DNA of 64,000 nt, taken from positions 1 to 64,000 of the forward strand of contig VCMS01000219.1 in the NCBI GenBank assembly GCA_022539475.1, in the 5' to 3' direction. Position numbers and translations under genes: made by a program. This document shows positions 20,289-32,600 of this stretch, one piece after another; position 1 is the first letter of the stretch, and each line of letters starts with the position of its first letter. The DNA comes from Gracilaria domingensis. Its lineage: Eukaryota; Rhodophyta; Florideophyceae; Gracilariales; Gracilariaceae. The notes beneath the pieces are model-generated. The model saw nothing but the letters and a program-made list of their open reading frames with translations. It was not told where the DNA came from and made no database searches.

Positions 20289-23200
20289 AGTAAAGGGGAT
20301 CGTGATGGAAAAAAGTATGAAAGCCGGTGTTATGATTTCTGCAGTGTAGTATATGGCACCTCCTAACGGCTTCAATCTTGCCCGCCGATTATGCCAAGCA
20401 ATCCGTCTTGCCTTACTTACAGCGCGGAGTCATTTGCATGAGGGAAGTCTTCTCGAGTAGCCATGCGTATCTACGGAGGGGGGCTGCGTAGTAGCCCGAA
20501 GATGTGTAACACTTGTTCACCTCTTGTTGTAACGACAATAATTCACTTGGCATACGTTTTCTGCTGCACACACTCTTATCTAGGAAATTGGAGGTTCAAA
20601 ATTTCAATCTACCTTGTGTGCGCGTCCTGCGCACCGCGTGAATGAACACCAATTTTCTAAATTAACCCGTGCACACCCCGTACATACCCTCGGACAAAAC
20701 ATGATTTCCTTACGGCCCCTGAATCAACACCTCAGAGAAGGCGAGTATCGAATGTCATATGAAGAGTTGAAGAAGCTGAAGGAGCAACTCAATGAACGTT
20801 TGGAACAAGGTCTTATTCACTCTAGCTCAAGCCCTTGGGGTGCACTTGTTATATTCGCGGACAAGAAGCACGGAAGCCTAAGACTTTGCATCGATTACCA
20901 AGCCCTCAATAAGTTGAAGATCAAAGATAGTGACCATATTCCAAGCATTGATGATATTTTTGAAAAATTCCGTGGCACGAAGGGTATTTTCAAAAATTCG
21001 ATTTAGAACGGGTTTATCACTAAAATCGACTCTCTGATTACCTTTATTCCACTGACAGCTTTTAGACCTAGATACGATCATTTTGCGTTTGTCGCCTTAA
21101 CGTTCGGTGCCACCATCACACTAACAAGTTTCATGAGCTTAATGAACAAAATACTGTAAGAGAACTTTGGATACATTCGTCTTGGTGTATCTCGACGACA
21201 TTCTTATTCACAGCAAAACTGTAGAGGAGCATACGCAACTTATTCGAAAAATATTCGACAAACTTCATGCACAAAAGCTTATAGGGAGCTTTCAAAGTGT
21301 GAATTTCTAAAGAAGAAGGTTGAATACCTCGAGCATGTGGTTACTACCGAAGGAATATCAGTAGAAAAAAAAGTGAGATCCATCAAAAATTGGACAACAT
21401 CGACGAATAGAACCGATGTTCCAGCTTTCTTCAGACATGTAAATTACTACCGACGATTTATTGAGAACTACTCCAAAATATCAAAAACAATAACCGCTCT
21501 GTGTTGAAAAAACCCATTCAACTGGGGAGGGAACAAAGAAAAGGCCTGCCCAGAAGCTGAAAGAGAAGGCTTCTTTCGTTTCAGACTTTCTGGAAACGTC
21601 CGAAATGATATCGATTCGGAGATTATTCAACTTCCAATTAGTAAATCTCCGAAACAAACGGATATAGTTCGTATCAAATACAATCGCGAAGCTCGAGCCT
21701 TTGGAACGACTTCTTCCATGTTTTCGTGCCACTCGTGCACCTCGCGACTCTAGTGCAACATAGCCAGAGACGCGAGATCCGAGGCGTTGTTGCGACCTCT
21801 CGCATGTTTTCGTGCCAACAGCACAAGCTGTACGTCATTTCAGCGCTGCTTGCGCTCATTGCTTGGGGCTCGTCGAACCCAGAGAGGCCGCTCCTTCGGC
21901 GCCTTAAATTCAAATGCCAAAAACGTCTCTCTCTCCACGTTCCACCCCGCAGCAATCTGGCTCGTGTAGTGGACGGTGCGCTCGGTAGTATTTAGTGTGA
22001 AGAAGAGCGGCCACTGCAAGAGTAGTCTTAGATACCTAACGCTATAGAATACGAATGCGCAAGACTGCGGCTACGGTGGGGAATCATCAACGATAACAGT
22101 AGCGATCATGGCCATGTTGTTACACGCTCAATGGTTTTGCGAGGCGACGGCGGCGCTTGCCCTGAGAACGTACGTCCCAGAAAGTTATAATCACCACCGC
22201 GGGTGAGGGGAAGCTGGATTATCGTGGCACGAGAGCGGTTTGTTCGAATCAAGTGTGGGTCAGCACTGAGAGAGGGTCATAGGCACGAGCTGTGGAAATA
22301 ATGGTGTTTCAATTGGTAGTAGCAACAAACGGCGCTTGTTCGCCGTTGATTTGGAGCTCACCAACAATGTTGTTATTCTCATTTCGTTTTTAATTATGAA
22401 ACCAACGCATTTTCTTCAAGCATGAAAGTGATGTGACTATTGTGCCCTCTGCCAACTACCGCATTTGCCAAACTACCCGCCGCTCTCGTTCCGTTACAAA
22501 TTTGTCTTTCGTTAGCACACATTGCTTCGCTTACCTCCGTTTTGTCGCTTTTGAGCAGCTCCTGGCACTGACCAGCTACCAAGAAAACGTGCTGCCATCG
22601 ACGCGGTGGTGCACTAAGTTAACATGGCTCTGGGTACTTCTCTTTTCGCATCGCAATGCCACAAAAACCGCAAGCTGCTAGGCAACACTGACGATGGCTA
22701 CTTCGCCGCCAGAATTTGACCTACCCATGGCGTGTTTTTGTACCGGAACTATATGCTAAGCTTCAGGCACCGGGTATTTGCGCGAGACATCAACATGAGC
22801 TCTGAGAAATTTAGTGTTAATGGGAGACATTTTATATATGAGGAAAAGAAGTTGGCCAAGATGAGTTTATTACTGAGAGGCAAGATGGACCGAAACTCTC
22901 AATGCAAAAGACGCCGGAGAGGGTGCTGCTTCGCTTGCAAAATTCCTTCTAGCAAAATATCAGTCAGATTTTGACGATACTCGGCGTTTTTTCAGTTAGT
23001 TATCGAGAAATCGGACTCGGCACTGGAGGTCTTCAGGAAGACAGAGGCCTGAACTCCAGCAAAGCGATGAAGATTAGGGAAGTTCGAACGAAAATGTTTT
23101 CAGGATTTCTCAAATTGTGAAGGGCCCTGAGCGGAAGTAGGCAGAATAGAAATAATTTCCAAACTTGCACTATCGTAGTTGCGAACAGAACGCGGAAAAA

Positions 23201-23399
23201 GAACAAACTTTTGCTATATAAGTGCACATTGTACAGCACCGTTAGCGTTTGCGAGACGAGTACGCTGAGATTTCACGATGTCACTAAGGTACTTTGGTCG
23301 GAGTTCCGAGAGCTGGCATGGGAGAACAGGAGGCAATAACGCACAGAAAAGAGCATTGTGATCGTGTCTTCCTGCCTTCAAAGTCCTAAATCTAACGTA

Positions 23400-24843
23400 T
23401 ACATTCGCAAATACGGAAGGAAGAAACATGATAACGGATTTTCGTTAAAGCGCAGACAGAGACTCAAGATCTTCACATGTTTGTGAATCAAGATCCTCAA
23501 TACATTCTAAAATTGATTGAATGCCGAAGAAGTACTTGGAGCAGAATGGAAGGTAGTCTTTTTTTAATGCAATTGGAAGAAGCTCAATTCCTTCCACAGG
23601 ACCGACAATTCCACCAACCTCCTTAACCGTTGTGACCAATTCTTGTAGTTTATCGTTTTGTGTTTCCAACAAGAGATATCTTCTCTGCCAGAACTTGAAG
23701 CAAATATCTGTAGATCCCATGAAGTCTTTAATACCATCCAGAAGCACTCATAATTTCACAGACAGCATCTGAAACCCTTTTGGGGCATCATTATCGCAAA
23801 ACGTAGTCCGGTGCTTCAATAGCCATGACGTCGCAGACACCAAATACGGCCAACGAGTATAGCTCACTACAGAACATGTGGAAGGCATCTTGTCCCGTAA
23901 TAAAAAACTGTCGGTGCAGATATGAGATCGTACAAATCAACTCATTGTAGAATTCATCTCTTTCAATTACCCCTATTCCCTATTAAGTAACCAGATTCAA
24001 TTAATGCTCCACATACCAGATTCGAAAGAACCCTTGCCCACATATGCTTTGAAAGCGAGAGTAGGCTCCACGGAAACGACCAGTCATACTGCTTGCAACA
24101 TCTGTATCAACGCCAATTAAACGATGATGCCATTTGCCCCTTCCATTGCGTTCATAAACAAACTGATAATGTTGAAAAGAGTCTCTACTGGACTCATGAA
24201 ACGGAATAGCCAGTAAATATAGGTTTTGAATTTGATCCTTGCCAAACACTCTAACTCGTACATCCAAAAATGACTCTCCTCTGTTTCTGGCGATGTCGAA
24301 GGCGATGGAAAAGGCCCACACGTTCTCACCAAATAGTACTTGTTTTGACATCTCTAAGTTGATTGCCACCCCAATCTGGACATACTGAATGATCTTCTGT
24401 TCTGTTATGCCTGAAATATAAGAGAATCCTCCATTCTCTTTAACAATTTGTAACGATCTGCATCTTCGCATGAAAGACATACCAATAGCAGCACTTCCAA
24501 TCACCAATTCGAAATGCTTCTTCCTTTGAATTGTAACTGCGAAGTTGTAACCATCCTCATCTCCTGCGAAGCAAAATAAGACTCTTTTCTGAATACTCTG
24601 TTTGTCTGTAGATACCAATAACGGTAATAGAACTTCCACAATATCATGGGAAATGTTCTTTTTCTGTTCCTCGCAAGGTGAAAAATATGCCCTCTTTGTA
24701 TTGACGAAGGGAACTGCTGTATTAAAAACACCTTTCTCGTCTTCTAAAGTTGAATATTGATACACCCTCTCTTTCATGCTATGTTGATTGAGAGGTTGAT
24801 AAATATAGCTGTCCGTTCTAAAGGAGGCTTTCAAAAACTTCAT
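23400..24843 (-). pseudogene. hAT-like (KAT-type) transposase fossil
   Basis: Minus-strand ORF from 24843 to 24001 (280 codons), then a decayed continuation towards 23400. The recognisable block is near its end: SFLDVRVRVF, then LYLLAIPFHESSRD, then RLIGVDTDVASSMTGRFRG and FFRIWYVEH. This is the L-D-x-R..LA-P-xx-R-H-T-G..LIG-x-TD-G-A..MTGRxxG block of hAT-like transposases seen in oomycetes and algae. Continuing past the stop, ISYLHRQ near 23900 and a C-terminal fragment at 23747-23445 fit the same family. Reading stops and frame changes interrupt it and the N-terminal zinc finger was not found. Not functional. Confidence 0.6.
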
Positions 24844-25139
24844 ATTGCTTGTTTTACGTCCTGATATGCCTTTGGATGCAGAGTCTTTCCGTCCGAACGT
24901 TTGACCGAATAGGAACTAACGCTATCAACATTGCCACTCGCCAGATTGCGAGATCAGACAGCAAGATCCAGAGTTAGACAATGTGCTGATCGGAATATGA
25001 TTGGGCGCTTTTGTTTAGTCATTACTGGTTTAACAGTCATGATGGGATTGTTGGAATGTAATGATCTTTGCAGCGTAGTATCGCCCAGTCTTGAGACTCG
25101 TTGAATTAGAATGATTTGGGTTCTTTTTGAAGTTTTCTT

Positions 25140-25230
25140 TCGTCGAGCCGTGGTGGCGCAGTCAGTGAAGGGTTTCTGGTGGGAGGCAGTCTGCCTTTGA
25201 ATTTCTTGTCGAATGTTTGTGTCTGGTTTG
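25140..25230 (+). repeat. tRNA-like SINE head or tRNA pseudogene
   Basis: GCCGTGGTGGCGCAGTCAGT at about 25145 matches a pol III A box in the form typical of tRNA-derived SINEs. About 45 bases later, GCCTTTGAATTTC is a poor B-box match to GGTTCGAATCC. The segment cannot fold into a full tRNA by eye. No second copy was found in the window. Confidence 0.4.
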
Positions 25231-27315
25231 CCGGCCTATTGCCACTGTAAGGCTGGAATACACCCATAGAGCGATTTGAATTTACGGCTCTTATTTCGGA
25301 TCATCTTTGGGAATAATTTGGATTTGTTAGGAATTCCTGCGCCGTGTCTGAAATGAAAAACGCCTGTAAAAAAGGCTGTCTCAAGTATATCAGTTCTCCG
25401 TCATTTGAACCCAAAAAATGCCTATCATCGCAGCCACGAACGCAGTTCAGTATGCATTATGAGCAGTATTAGAACCAGTAGAGAATGGTATGGCTCGAGC
25501 CTTCGAGATGTTGCATTTCATTCCAGAACCTTGAATTCAGCCGAACAACGGTATGCCCTCTACGAGCGAGAACTTTTTGAGTATTGGACTCGTTGGGAGT
25601 TTGCAGAGTGTACTTACATGTCCAACGCTTCAAAGTGCGTAGAGATCATTTTCCATTGAAATATCTGGAAAAGAGGTCAAATCTTTGCCAGCGTCAAGTC
25701 CGATGTCTCGAAAGAATAGTTGAGTTTATTTTCACTTTAGAACACATTAAGGGAAAGCCCAACCTATGCAAACGTTTTTTCAAGGTGTCTTGAGCACTTT
25801 GAAGATCCTCTATCTAGCAAACTCTCCCTACTAGACGACGTAATCTCCAGGACCAGCCAGTTTAACTCTTCATCTCTTATTACTGAAATACCTGAAAAGG
25901 AGATGTGAGCATTCGATAAAGAATACAACGAGGGCGACGAAATTTCTGCTGTTTACAAGAATCCAGAATTTCGTTTTGAATGAAAAGGAAATTTTCTCTG
26001 CATCAAGAATAAGTTATGTGTATCGAGCAAAGAGATCATGACTAAGATTTTATTAGAGAATCATGATATTCTCTCGTCAGGGCATATGGCATTTAGGAAG
26101 ACACTACGCAGAACTTGGAACTCATACTTTGGAAGGATCGTCAGAATGGACGTGTACACGTCACGAAGACATGCTAGAAGTGTCAGGAAACGAAACTAAT
26201 TACTGAGGAGCCACAAGGATATCTCCAGCCATTAGAACTACCACTGAAGACGTGGTCTCGGATCACAATGGATTTCATTACTCCACTTCCACGCACCAAG
26301 TCTGGAAACAGTGCAATATACGTCGTAGTTTATCGCCTTTCGAAACTTAAACGTATCACTCCGACAACTAGGAACGTTACGGCTGTCGAAGCAGGTGAGC
26401 TATATCTAGAGAATATACATCGCTTTCATGGACTTGATCATGCCATAGTGTCCGATAGAGATTCTATATTTATGAGTAAGTTCTGGAAGGAAATATTCCG
26501 ATCACTTGGGGCGAAGTTGAAGCCATCATCAGCGTATCATCCAGAGACGGATGGAGAAACCAAAGTAATGAATAAGAAGATAGAAGAGATGATCAGATGT
26601 TATGTCAATTACAGACAGAACAATTTGGGTTAGCATCTCATCCAATTTGAAGCTGCTTACAACTCTTCAGTCAGTTCTTGCACACATTTACTCCATTCTT
26701 TCTCAGATATAGAGAGTATAGTGTTTTATGCATGGAAATAATCACTTCCCAGAATCTACCTTCTTTCAAATTTTTGAGAAGTATATCGGGTGCTGTTAAG
26801 CGTGCAAGAAAGCAAATCAGCAGAACGGAAAAGTGCTCTGAAAAGCACTACAATCAGAAACGAACACCTTGCGACTTAAAAGTTGGTGAAAAAGTAATGC
26901 TTTCGACGAAAAATCTCACGGTGAACGAAACAGTCCACGAAACAAACTGGCAATCAGGTACTCTGGCTCATGTATAATCACTGAACAGATGAGCGGAATT
27001 ACCTTTCGACTGAATATAGGACCTGTCATGAAGCAAAGAAAAATACATGACGTGTTTCACTGTCAATTACTCTGAGGATAGCACGAGGAAACTATCATGC
27101 AAAAATCCCAGCCAAAACCGACCGCCATCCAACTATCGGATGGAACAGAAGAAAATGAAGTACAATCAATTCTTAATCATCGGAAACGGAAAAAATGTCA
27201 GAATATCTGGTCAATTCGCTTGGATATCCAGATTACAATAACATCTGGCTGCCTGAGTCAGAACTCAAGAGGTGCACTTAATTACTAGACCAGTATAAAC
27301 GAACCCATGACATAT

Positions 27316-27688
27316 CCCTATAAGAAATTTTTTCAATTTTGTTATCGCAACATGAAGGAATTTGGATGTGCCGCACCCCCACATTACACTCGTCCAGCTT
27401 TCCGCGCAACCTCTTTTTTGACAGGGTGCATATTAAAATTTCAATTTTTTCAATTTTGTGGGTGTCATTGGAGGGTGCATCATGGTTGTTCTCGTTGCAC
27501 GTTATGCTATGGTGAGTGTCATGTACCATCAATACTATCCTTCAACACTCCTTCCATATTCTCTTATCGCTTTCCCTTTTCACACCCTAGATAGGGTCCC
27601 TTCTACTACCAAGCGCGCTCCAAGTTTTGAGAAAGCGCCCTGTTAATATCCGCGAGTGCTCCACAAACCGTAAATGTTTCTTATAGGG
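27316..27688. repeat. MITE family B, copy 1 (373 bp)
   Basis: It begins CCCTATAAGAAA and ends TTTCTTATAGGG, a perfect 12-bp terminal inverted repeat. The interior matches 35596-35987 along its whole length in the same orientation (shared blocks include AACATGAAGGAATTTGG and ATGGTTGTTCTCGTTGCA). No coding capacity. It lies just right of the gypsy fossil. The target duplication is unclear. Confidence 0.8.
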
Positions 27689-27729
27689 TACGGAAATACT
27701 CGAACCCAGTACCAGTCCCATCAACAAAA

Positions 27730-28212
27730 ATGGCGGACATCGGACAGAAGAATATTGCAGAAAACATGCAACTTGATAATGCAAGTCAGTTCTATAGCCG
27801 TATGGTCCCAGGAGGACGAAAACTTTTAACCTCATCTGATGAGATTAGTGCTGAACCTTTTGAGCGATTTCGCCTTGCGTGGGCCTCATGCCATATTTTA
27901 CATTGCCTTTCTGCAAGCTCGAGGACCATTGCTGACCCCGTAAAATGCATTCGTGCAAGAAACGCTATTCAAAGCTTATGAAGTTGGTATACTCGAAGAT
28001 TTTAGTGAAGAACTCATTCTGTTTCTATTCTGCTACCTCGTCTCTCAGTTTGGACTTCTCCCACCGGACCCCGGCGATGCTTTCCTGAATAAACTTGAAA
28101 GCGCTATTCTACACATTGAGGAATTTGGAGAGAATAATGATCTTTCCATAACGTTTGAACTTCCTTCCGATATGGTTCCCTTCCCTAACCTTTCAGGAAA
28201 TTTGAAAATCAT
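27730..28212 (+). pseudogene. Unidentified decayed coding fragment
   Basis: A frame from 27730 to 27981 (ending ..EPFERFRLAWASCHILHC) is followed by another from about 27953 to 28212 (..LFKAYEVGILEDFSEELILFLFCYLVSQFG). Both read like real protein and probably derive from one gene. No family recognised. Its right end abuts a family-A MITE. It may be an accessory ORF of an element. Confidence 0.35.
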
Positions 28213-28675
28213 CCCAGAGAGATGAATTGATGTCTGGATGATATCCTTCAGATATCTAATATTAGAAATAAGAAACCTGAAGCAGTATGTCCCTTTGACC
28301 TCCTTATGAAATCCAGATAATATACGTAAATGATGCTCAGATGATGCATGAAGTATAACCCAATGATAAACGCCGGATATACATATGATGTACGAAGAGA
28401 TGTCCCATCGATTTTGTGAGGTCGAAATGGCGCACCGTGGATTTCTGGACATCCATGAAACATATCTTAGTGCATCATACGAATATCTTTATAATAGTTT
28501 TACTCCATCCAAAGGAGGTGTCAAGTGCATCAATTAGGCGTATCCAACGCGGTAATCTGGCATATGATTGGGATATCATGGATGCGCAGAAGATATCCGA
28601 ATGATATTCCGTAGAAGTCGCAAATTTTCATCCGATGGACGTTCATTGCGCATCACTTTATCTTATCTCACAGGA
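28213..28675. repeat. MITE family A, copy 1 (about 463 bp)
   Basis: It begins CCCAGAGAGATGAATTGATG. The right end, read in reverse complement, begins TCCTGTGAGATAAAGTGATG and matches at 15 of 20 positions. The trinucleotide CAT stands directly outside both ends, a 3-bp target duplication. The interior is rich in GGATAT/ATATCC and GGACATCC. It is an inverted-orientation relative of 32670-33102. Confidence 0.72.
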
Positions 28676-29650
28676 CATCCTATTCCAAATGGTATGAGCG
28701 ATAACCCTCTGAAGTCTTGGGTAAGAGCCATAGTATATCAATAGCGACAAACTCTAGGAGACCCGCTGCCGGGAACAGCTTCAGGTACTTTCTGTGCTTC
28801 CTCACAACACCCCGGGTCTTAATGCACGAAATTCACTGAGCCAAATTGGTATATACATCATTGGCCTTATGAAGCCAATAGAACTCGCTCCGATGGGTAT
28901 GATAGAACCGCGTGACTCCGGGGTGCCCCGCAAGCCGCCTAGAAGAATTTTTTTCATTTTTGTGAGCGCATTTGGAGGGCAAATTTCGCTCTTCTAAACC
29001 TCCAAGTGCACTCTCTCTGTGCTTCATTCGCGTTCCATTTGGACACCCCTCCAAGGGCCAATCAATATTTCTAATAGTTTATTTCATTATTCGCAGTGCG
29101 CTTGGAGTGCAACCTGACAACGCGGGGTGCAACATGCGAGCAATGTGGGCGCAGACGGAGTGAAAGGAGTATCGCTTGCACTCATAATGCCCTACATCGG
29201 CATAGCCCATGTTCTCCATTTGGACACCTCGAAATTAAGCTGCAAACGGACATCGCGCGGGCGCCAAAAAAAGTTCATCCGGCATCCAAGTATCGTCCAT
29301 GGGTGCAAATCAACCTCAAATTGCAATCCCCTTTTTCCAAAAACTTTCTTGCAGGGGGCGCAGTTGTGTGTGAGATACGAGACCCTTTGTTGTAATGATT
29401 GGGGTACGAACATTTGAAGAGCCCACATCCAAGGGCGAGCGTCGAACAAAATACCTATTGTGGTGAATATCGAACTGTGAGTCTTTCTTCCGAAGTATGT
29501 CGGTTAACGTCTTGCAGACCTATCGGTAGACTGTTCTCGCACGAACTCCTCACAGAGAATTGGGGAGTGTTTCCCTTGCTTCACTGGGAGAAGAGTCTCC
29601 ACTACGACTTGGAAAGTACTTTCATCATCCCAGTGCCACTTTAGCAGATC
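28676..29650. other. Non-coding stretch between MITE A and the second gypsy fossil
   Basis: No gene. The segment from about 28926 (GTGCCCCGCAAG) to about 29370 (TTGCAGGGGGCGCA) has loosely complementary ends and a T-rich, GCGC-rich interior reminiscent of MITE family B, so it may be another worn DNA element. This is weak. Confidence 0.3.
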
Positions 29651-32600
29651 GTTCACGTCTTAGTTTATCGTTTCTATAGTGAAGCACATTATATCGTCTT
29701 ACACTTGATCTCTATGCAATCCATCGGTATTTAAGCGCAACATAGCATCTGCTACTCAGTGCTTGAACACTGGGCGCTACTTCACATCATGCTTAAATTC
29801 CGAGAGTCTCAGACGCCATCGGGCTAGTCGGCCTGATGCATGTGCCGGTTTATGGATCTAGCTTATGGAATCGACGTCCGCTTGGAGCGTGAACCGAGCC
29901 CCGTATAGGTACGAAGGTAGGATCATCATGCTTTCAACCACCGCCAGGAATTACTTCTCCGTTACGGTGTAGTTCTTCTCCGTTTGGTTCAGAGCCCTGC
30001 TCCTGGATCCAATTGGTGCGAGTGTTCCGTTCTCTTGCTCCTGCATGAGGCAACAACTTATTTGGGCATCCGATTCATTTGCGTCTAGAGTGTAAGGGAG
30101 ACGCGTCTTAGGCAGAGCCAGTACCGATATGGATAGAAGTGCAGCATTTAGCTTATAGCAAGCTTCGAATTCATCCTCTTCCAAGTGATCAAAGTCGGAG
30201 CGTTGTTCTTTCTGTAACCTTCGGTTCAGAGGCGCCGCTATCTTTACAAATTCCTTGATGAACCGCCAGTAGACATTACGTAGACCCATAAAGGATCATA
30301 TGTTCGTCTGTGAATTGGGGAGCGTCACTTCTTGTACCGCTCGGATATTCCGCTCGGTTAATTTAGGCTTTCCAGGGATTATCGTATGCCCTAGATCCAC
30401 TACTTCTCGGTTGAAGAACATGCGCTTCTATAGGCTGATTTACAGAGCGCCCGTCTTCAGTAGAAACCCTAACACCACTTGGACTTGTGAGAAGTGCTCC
30501 TCGACCGACTTCGAGTACATGACTACATCATCTATGTATAACAATGGGGCCGTTAACTTCACGTTAGACAATATAATTGTCCAGTGCCCTGTGGAAGGTG
30601 GCAGGCGCATTTCGTAAACCCAACGGCATGCTTAAGAAGGGGTACAGTTCTGCTTGGCATGTAAATGTTATCTTGTCGCGATCACCTTCCGCTTTTTCGA
30701 TCTGCCAGCATCTGCAGTTCGTGTCCAGTGCGGTGAGGATGTTCGCATTTCCTAACTAGTCGATGCACGCATCCATCCTGGGCATGGGATACCAGTCTTT
30801 CACCGTTACGGCGTTTAGCTTTTTGCAGTCGATCGACTTTAAAAAGCTGAACGCGAACAGAACCTCATACGGGTTTCTTCTCGCTTCTGCAGTATTACCG
30901 CTGTTCTAGCCCATTCTGAAGTAGGCGATTCTATTAATCCCTCACGGAGCATTCGTTCCACCTCCTTGGACTCTACCTCACGGGCTTTATGTCCCACGCG
31001 GTATGGCGGTTAGTGGGTAGGGCGAGAGTCTGGTTTTAGTTCAATTCTGTGCTAGTTGGCCTTAATGGGCCCCATTTTGCCAGACCACATGGTATTGAAT
31101 GCCTCTAAGAGTTGAAAGATGCGAGCTCTAAGCTCCTTCTGTTCCAGGCCTATGTTGATCTGTGTTTTCCAATCGGCAACTTGGTCTAGCCCTAACTTCT
31201 CGTCTTCTCGGTCGCTTGGCGGCTGTACCGCTAGGTGTATTGGAGGCAAACTGGTGCTGTCTATCTCTTCTTATAGTCTTCGCCTTCGTGTGGCCACGCT
31301 GGTGTGATCGTAAAGATCATACGGGGAGCACGTATGGCCAGACCAATTACAGTATGCTTTGGTAACGTAACCGGGTGGTTGATGAAGTTGTGGAGGTAGA
31401 CTTGAAACGGTTTGGTAGGGATCTTCTCAAAAATCTCATTTGCCCTTAAGGTCATATGGCGTTCAGCCAACCTTGAGTGGTTTTGAATAGATGACAAACC
31501 ATGTTGCGGGCATGTCAGCTTCACTACCAAGTGGGTCATAGGTGGCATGGTCACCGCTTTTGCAAGTCGACATTTGTTGGAGAGGGTGTTCTCTGGTAAC
31601 GGTGATGTCTAGGCTCTCCTCCACCCGAAAAGCACCCTCGTGGTTACTGAAGATGGTGATGATTTACGGAACGTTATGGAACAGGAACGTCTTGGAGCGA
31701 GGGAAGATTGCACGAACATGCTGATCTATGAAATTTGTCCTTCAGATACAGTCCTTTGCCAGTTGGTTCACCACAATAAATCAGACGCTTACCTTCATGG
31801 TGTGAACTAGTATCATTATGGTCATTGTGCCCATGACAGTTAGTGGTCTGCGGTTCGCGTCGACCAGTGGGTTTGTTAATGTGCATGGTTGCGGCCTGTT
31901 CAATTTTTAAATAGTTGATAATTTGGCATGAACCAGATTGGGTTCTGCCCCGGTATCCAGGACAGTGACACATGGTACCAAGTGGTTAGAAGTAAACCCG
32001 AGGTGACCTTAAAGTTACAATGCTTGAGAAGCATGTTGGTTCGGTGGCGCCCGTGAGGCTCTCCTCACCTGTAACCACTCGGTAATCATCCATAATTGCA
32101 CCACTTCGTTCTGGAAGACCCTTCGCATTGGGAAAGTTGGGGAAGGCTTCTATATTAATTGTTCGGCAATTTCTGCCTGCGGGGAGGGTTCCACGTGGTC
32201 TTACTATGTGATGATGTGTACCTGCTGAGGTGTGGAGGCATTTGCGTGCGCATTTGCGTACCCCTTTCTCCTGTTACGCGCCGTGGGCTCAAATAAATCC
32301 TGCTGGTTCTGCCGCAGAGCGTTCAGTAGTGTAGTTCCGTTCTGAGAAGCTTGGCCACCCCCGGGCACGCTGTATTCAAGTGGTGAGACGACAAACAGAA
32401 CCAACATAGGAAGCTAACGGCTGTGGGGTCTTTCACGGCGGGCAACGCCGCGCGCGATGAAAGTCGCACTACAGTAGGTGCTGCACTTTAGTGCTCTGGG
32501 GTGCGTCAATTACTTCCATATCAGTTGCATGGCACCCCTAAGACTGGGTTGACCGGCACGGATATCTGCGATGGTGAAGTAGACCTGCTCGGAGTGCTAC

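Larger units (their letters stand above)
14600..20400. mobile_element. Decayed PIF/Harbinger-like DNA transposon (outer limits approximate)
   Basis: An accessory ORF on + (14706-16032) and a HARBI1-like transposase on - (20288-19172) face each other across about 3 kb. Two convergent genes, one DNA-binding and one DDE nuclease, are the known Harbinger layout. Terminal inverted repeats and the 3-bp target duplication were not located, so unity of the two genes is inferred from layout alone. Confidence 0.42.
21560..25390. mobile_element. Inserted DNA splitting the gypsy fossil; carries a hAT-like gene and SINE head
   Basis: The gypsy frame stops being recognisable near 21560 and resumes near 25395. 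In between lie a non-coding stretch (21.6-23.4 kb) with only short ORFs, a hAT-like transposase fossil on - (24.84-23.4 kb) and a tRNA-like segment near 25.15 kb. The block may be one non-autonomous or decayed hAT element or several nested insertions. Its ends were not resolved. Confidence 0.5.
20600..27270 (+). mobile_element. Ty3/gypsy LTR retrotransposon fossil, interrupted by inserted DNA
   Basis: Two separated parts lie on +. About 20614-21560 holds reverse-transcriptase blocks: the substrate-binding region with LCIDYQALNK, the YLDDILIHSK catalytic block, and the connection region. About 25395-27250 holds the RNase H end (FHSRTLNSAEQRYALYEREL) and the integrase core (SDRDSIFMSKFW, AYHPETDGE). 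The middle is split by about 3.8 kb of foreign DNA. The capsid-protein region and both LTRs were not found, so the copy is truncated at its left side. It is clearly broken in many places and old. Confidence 0.85.
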
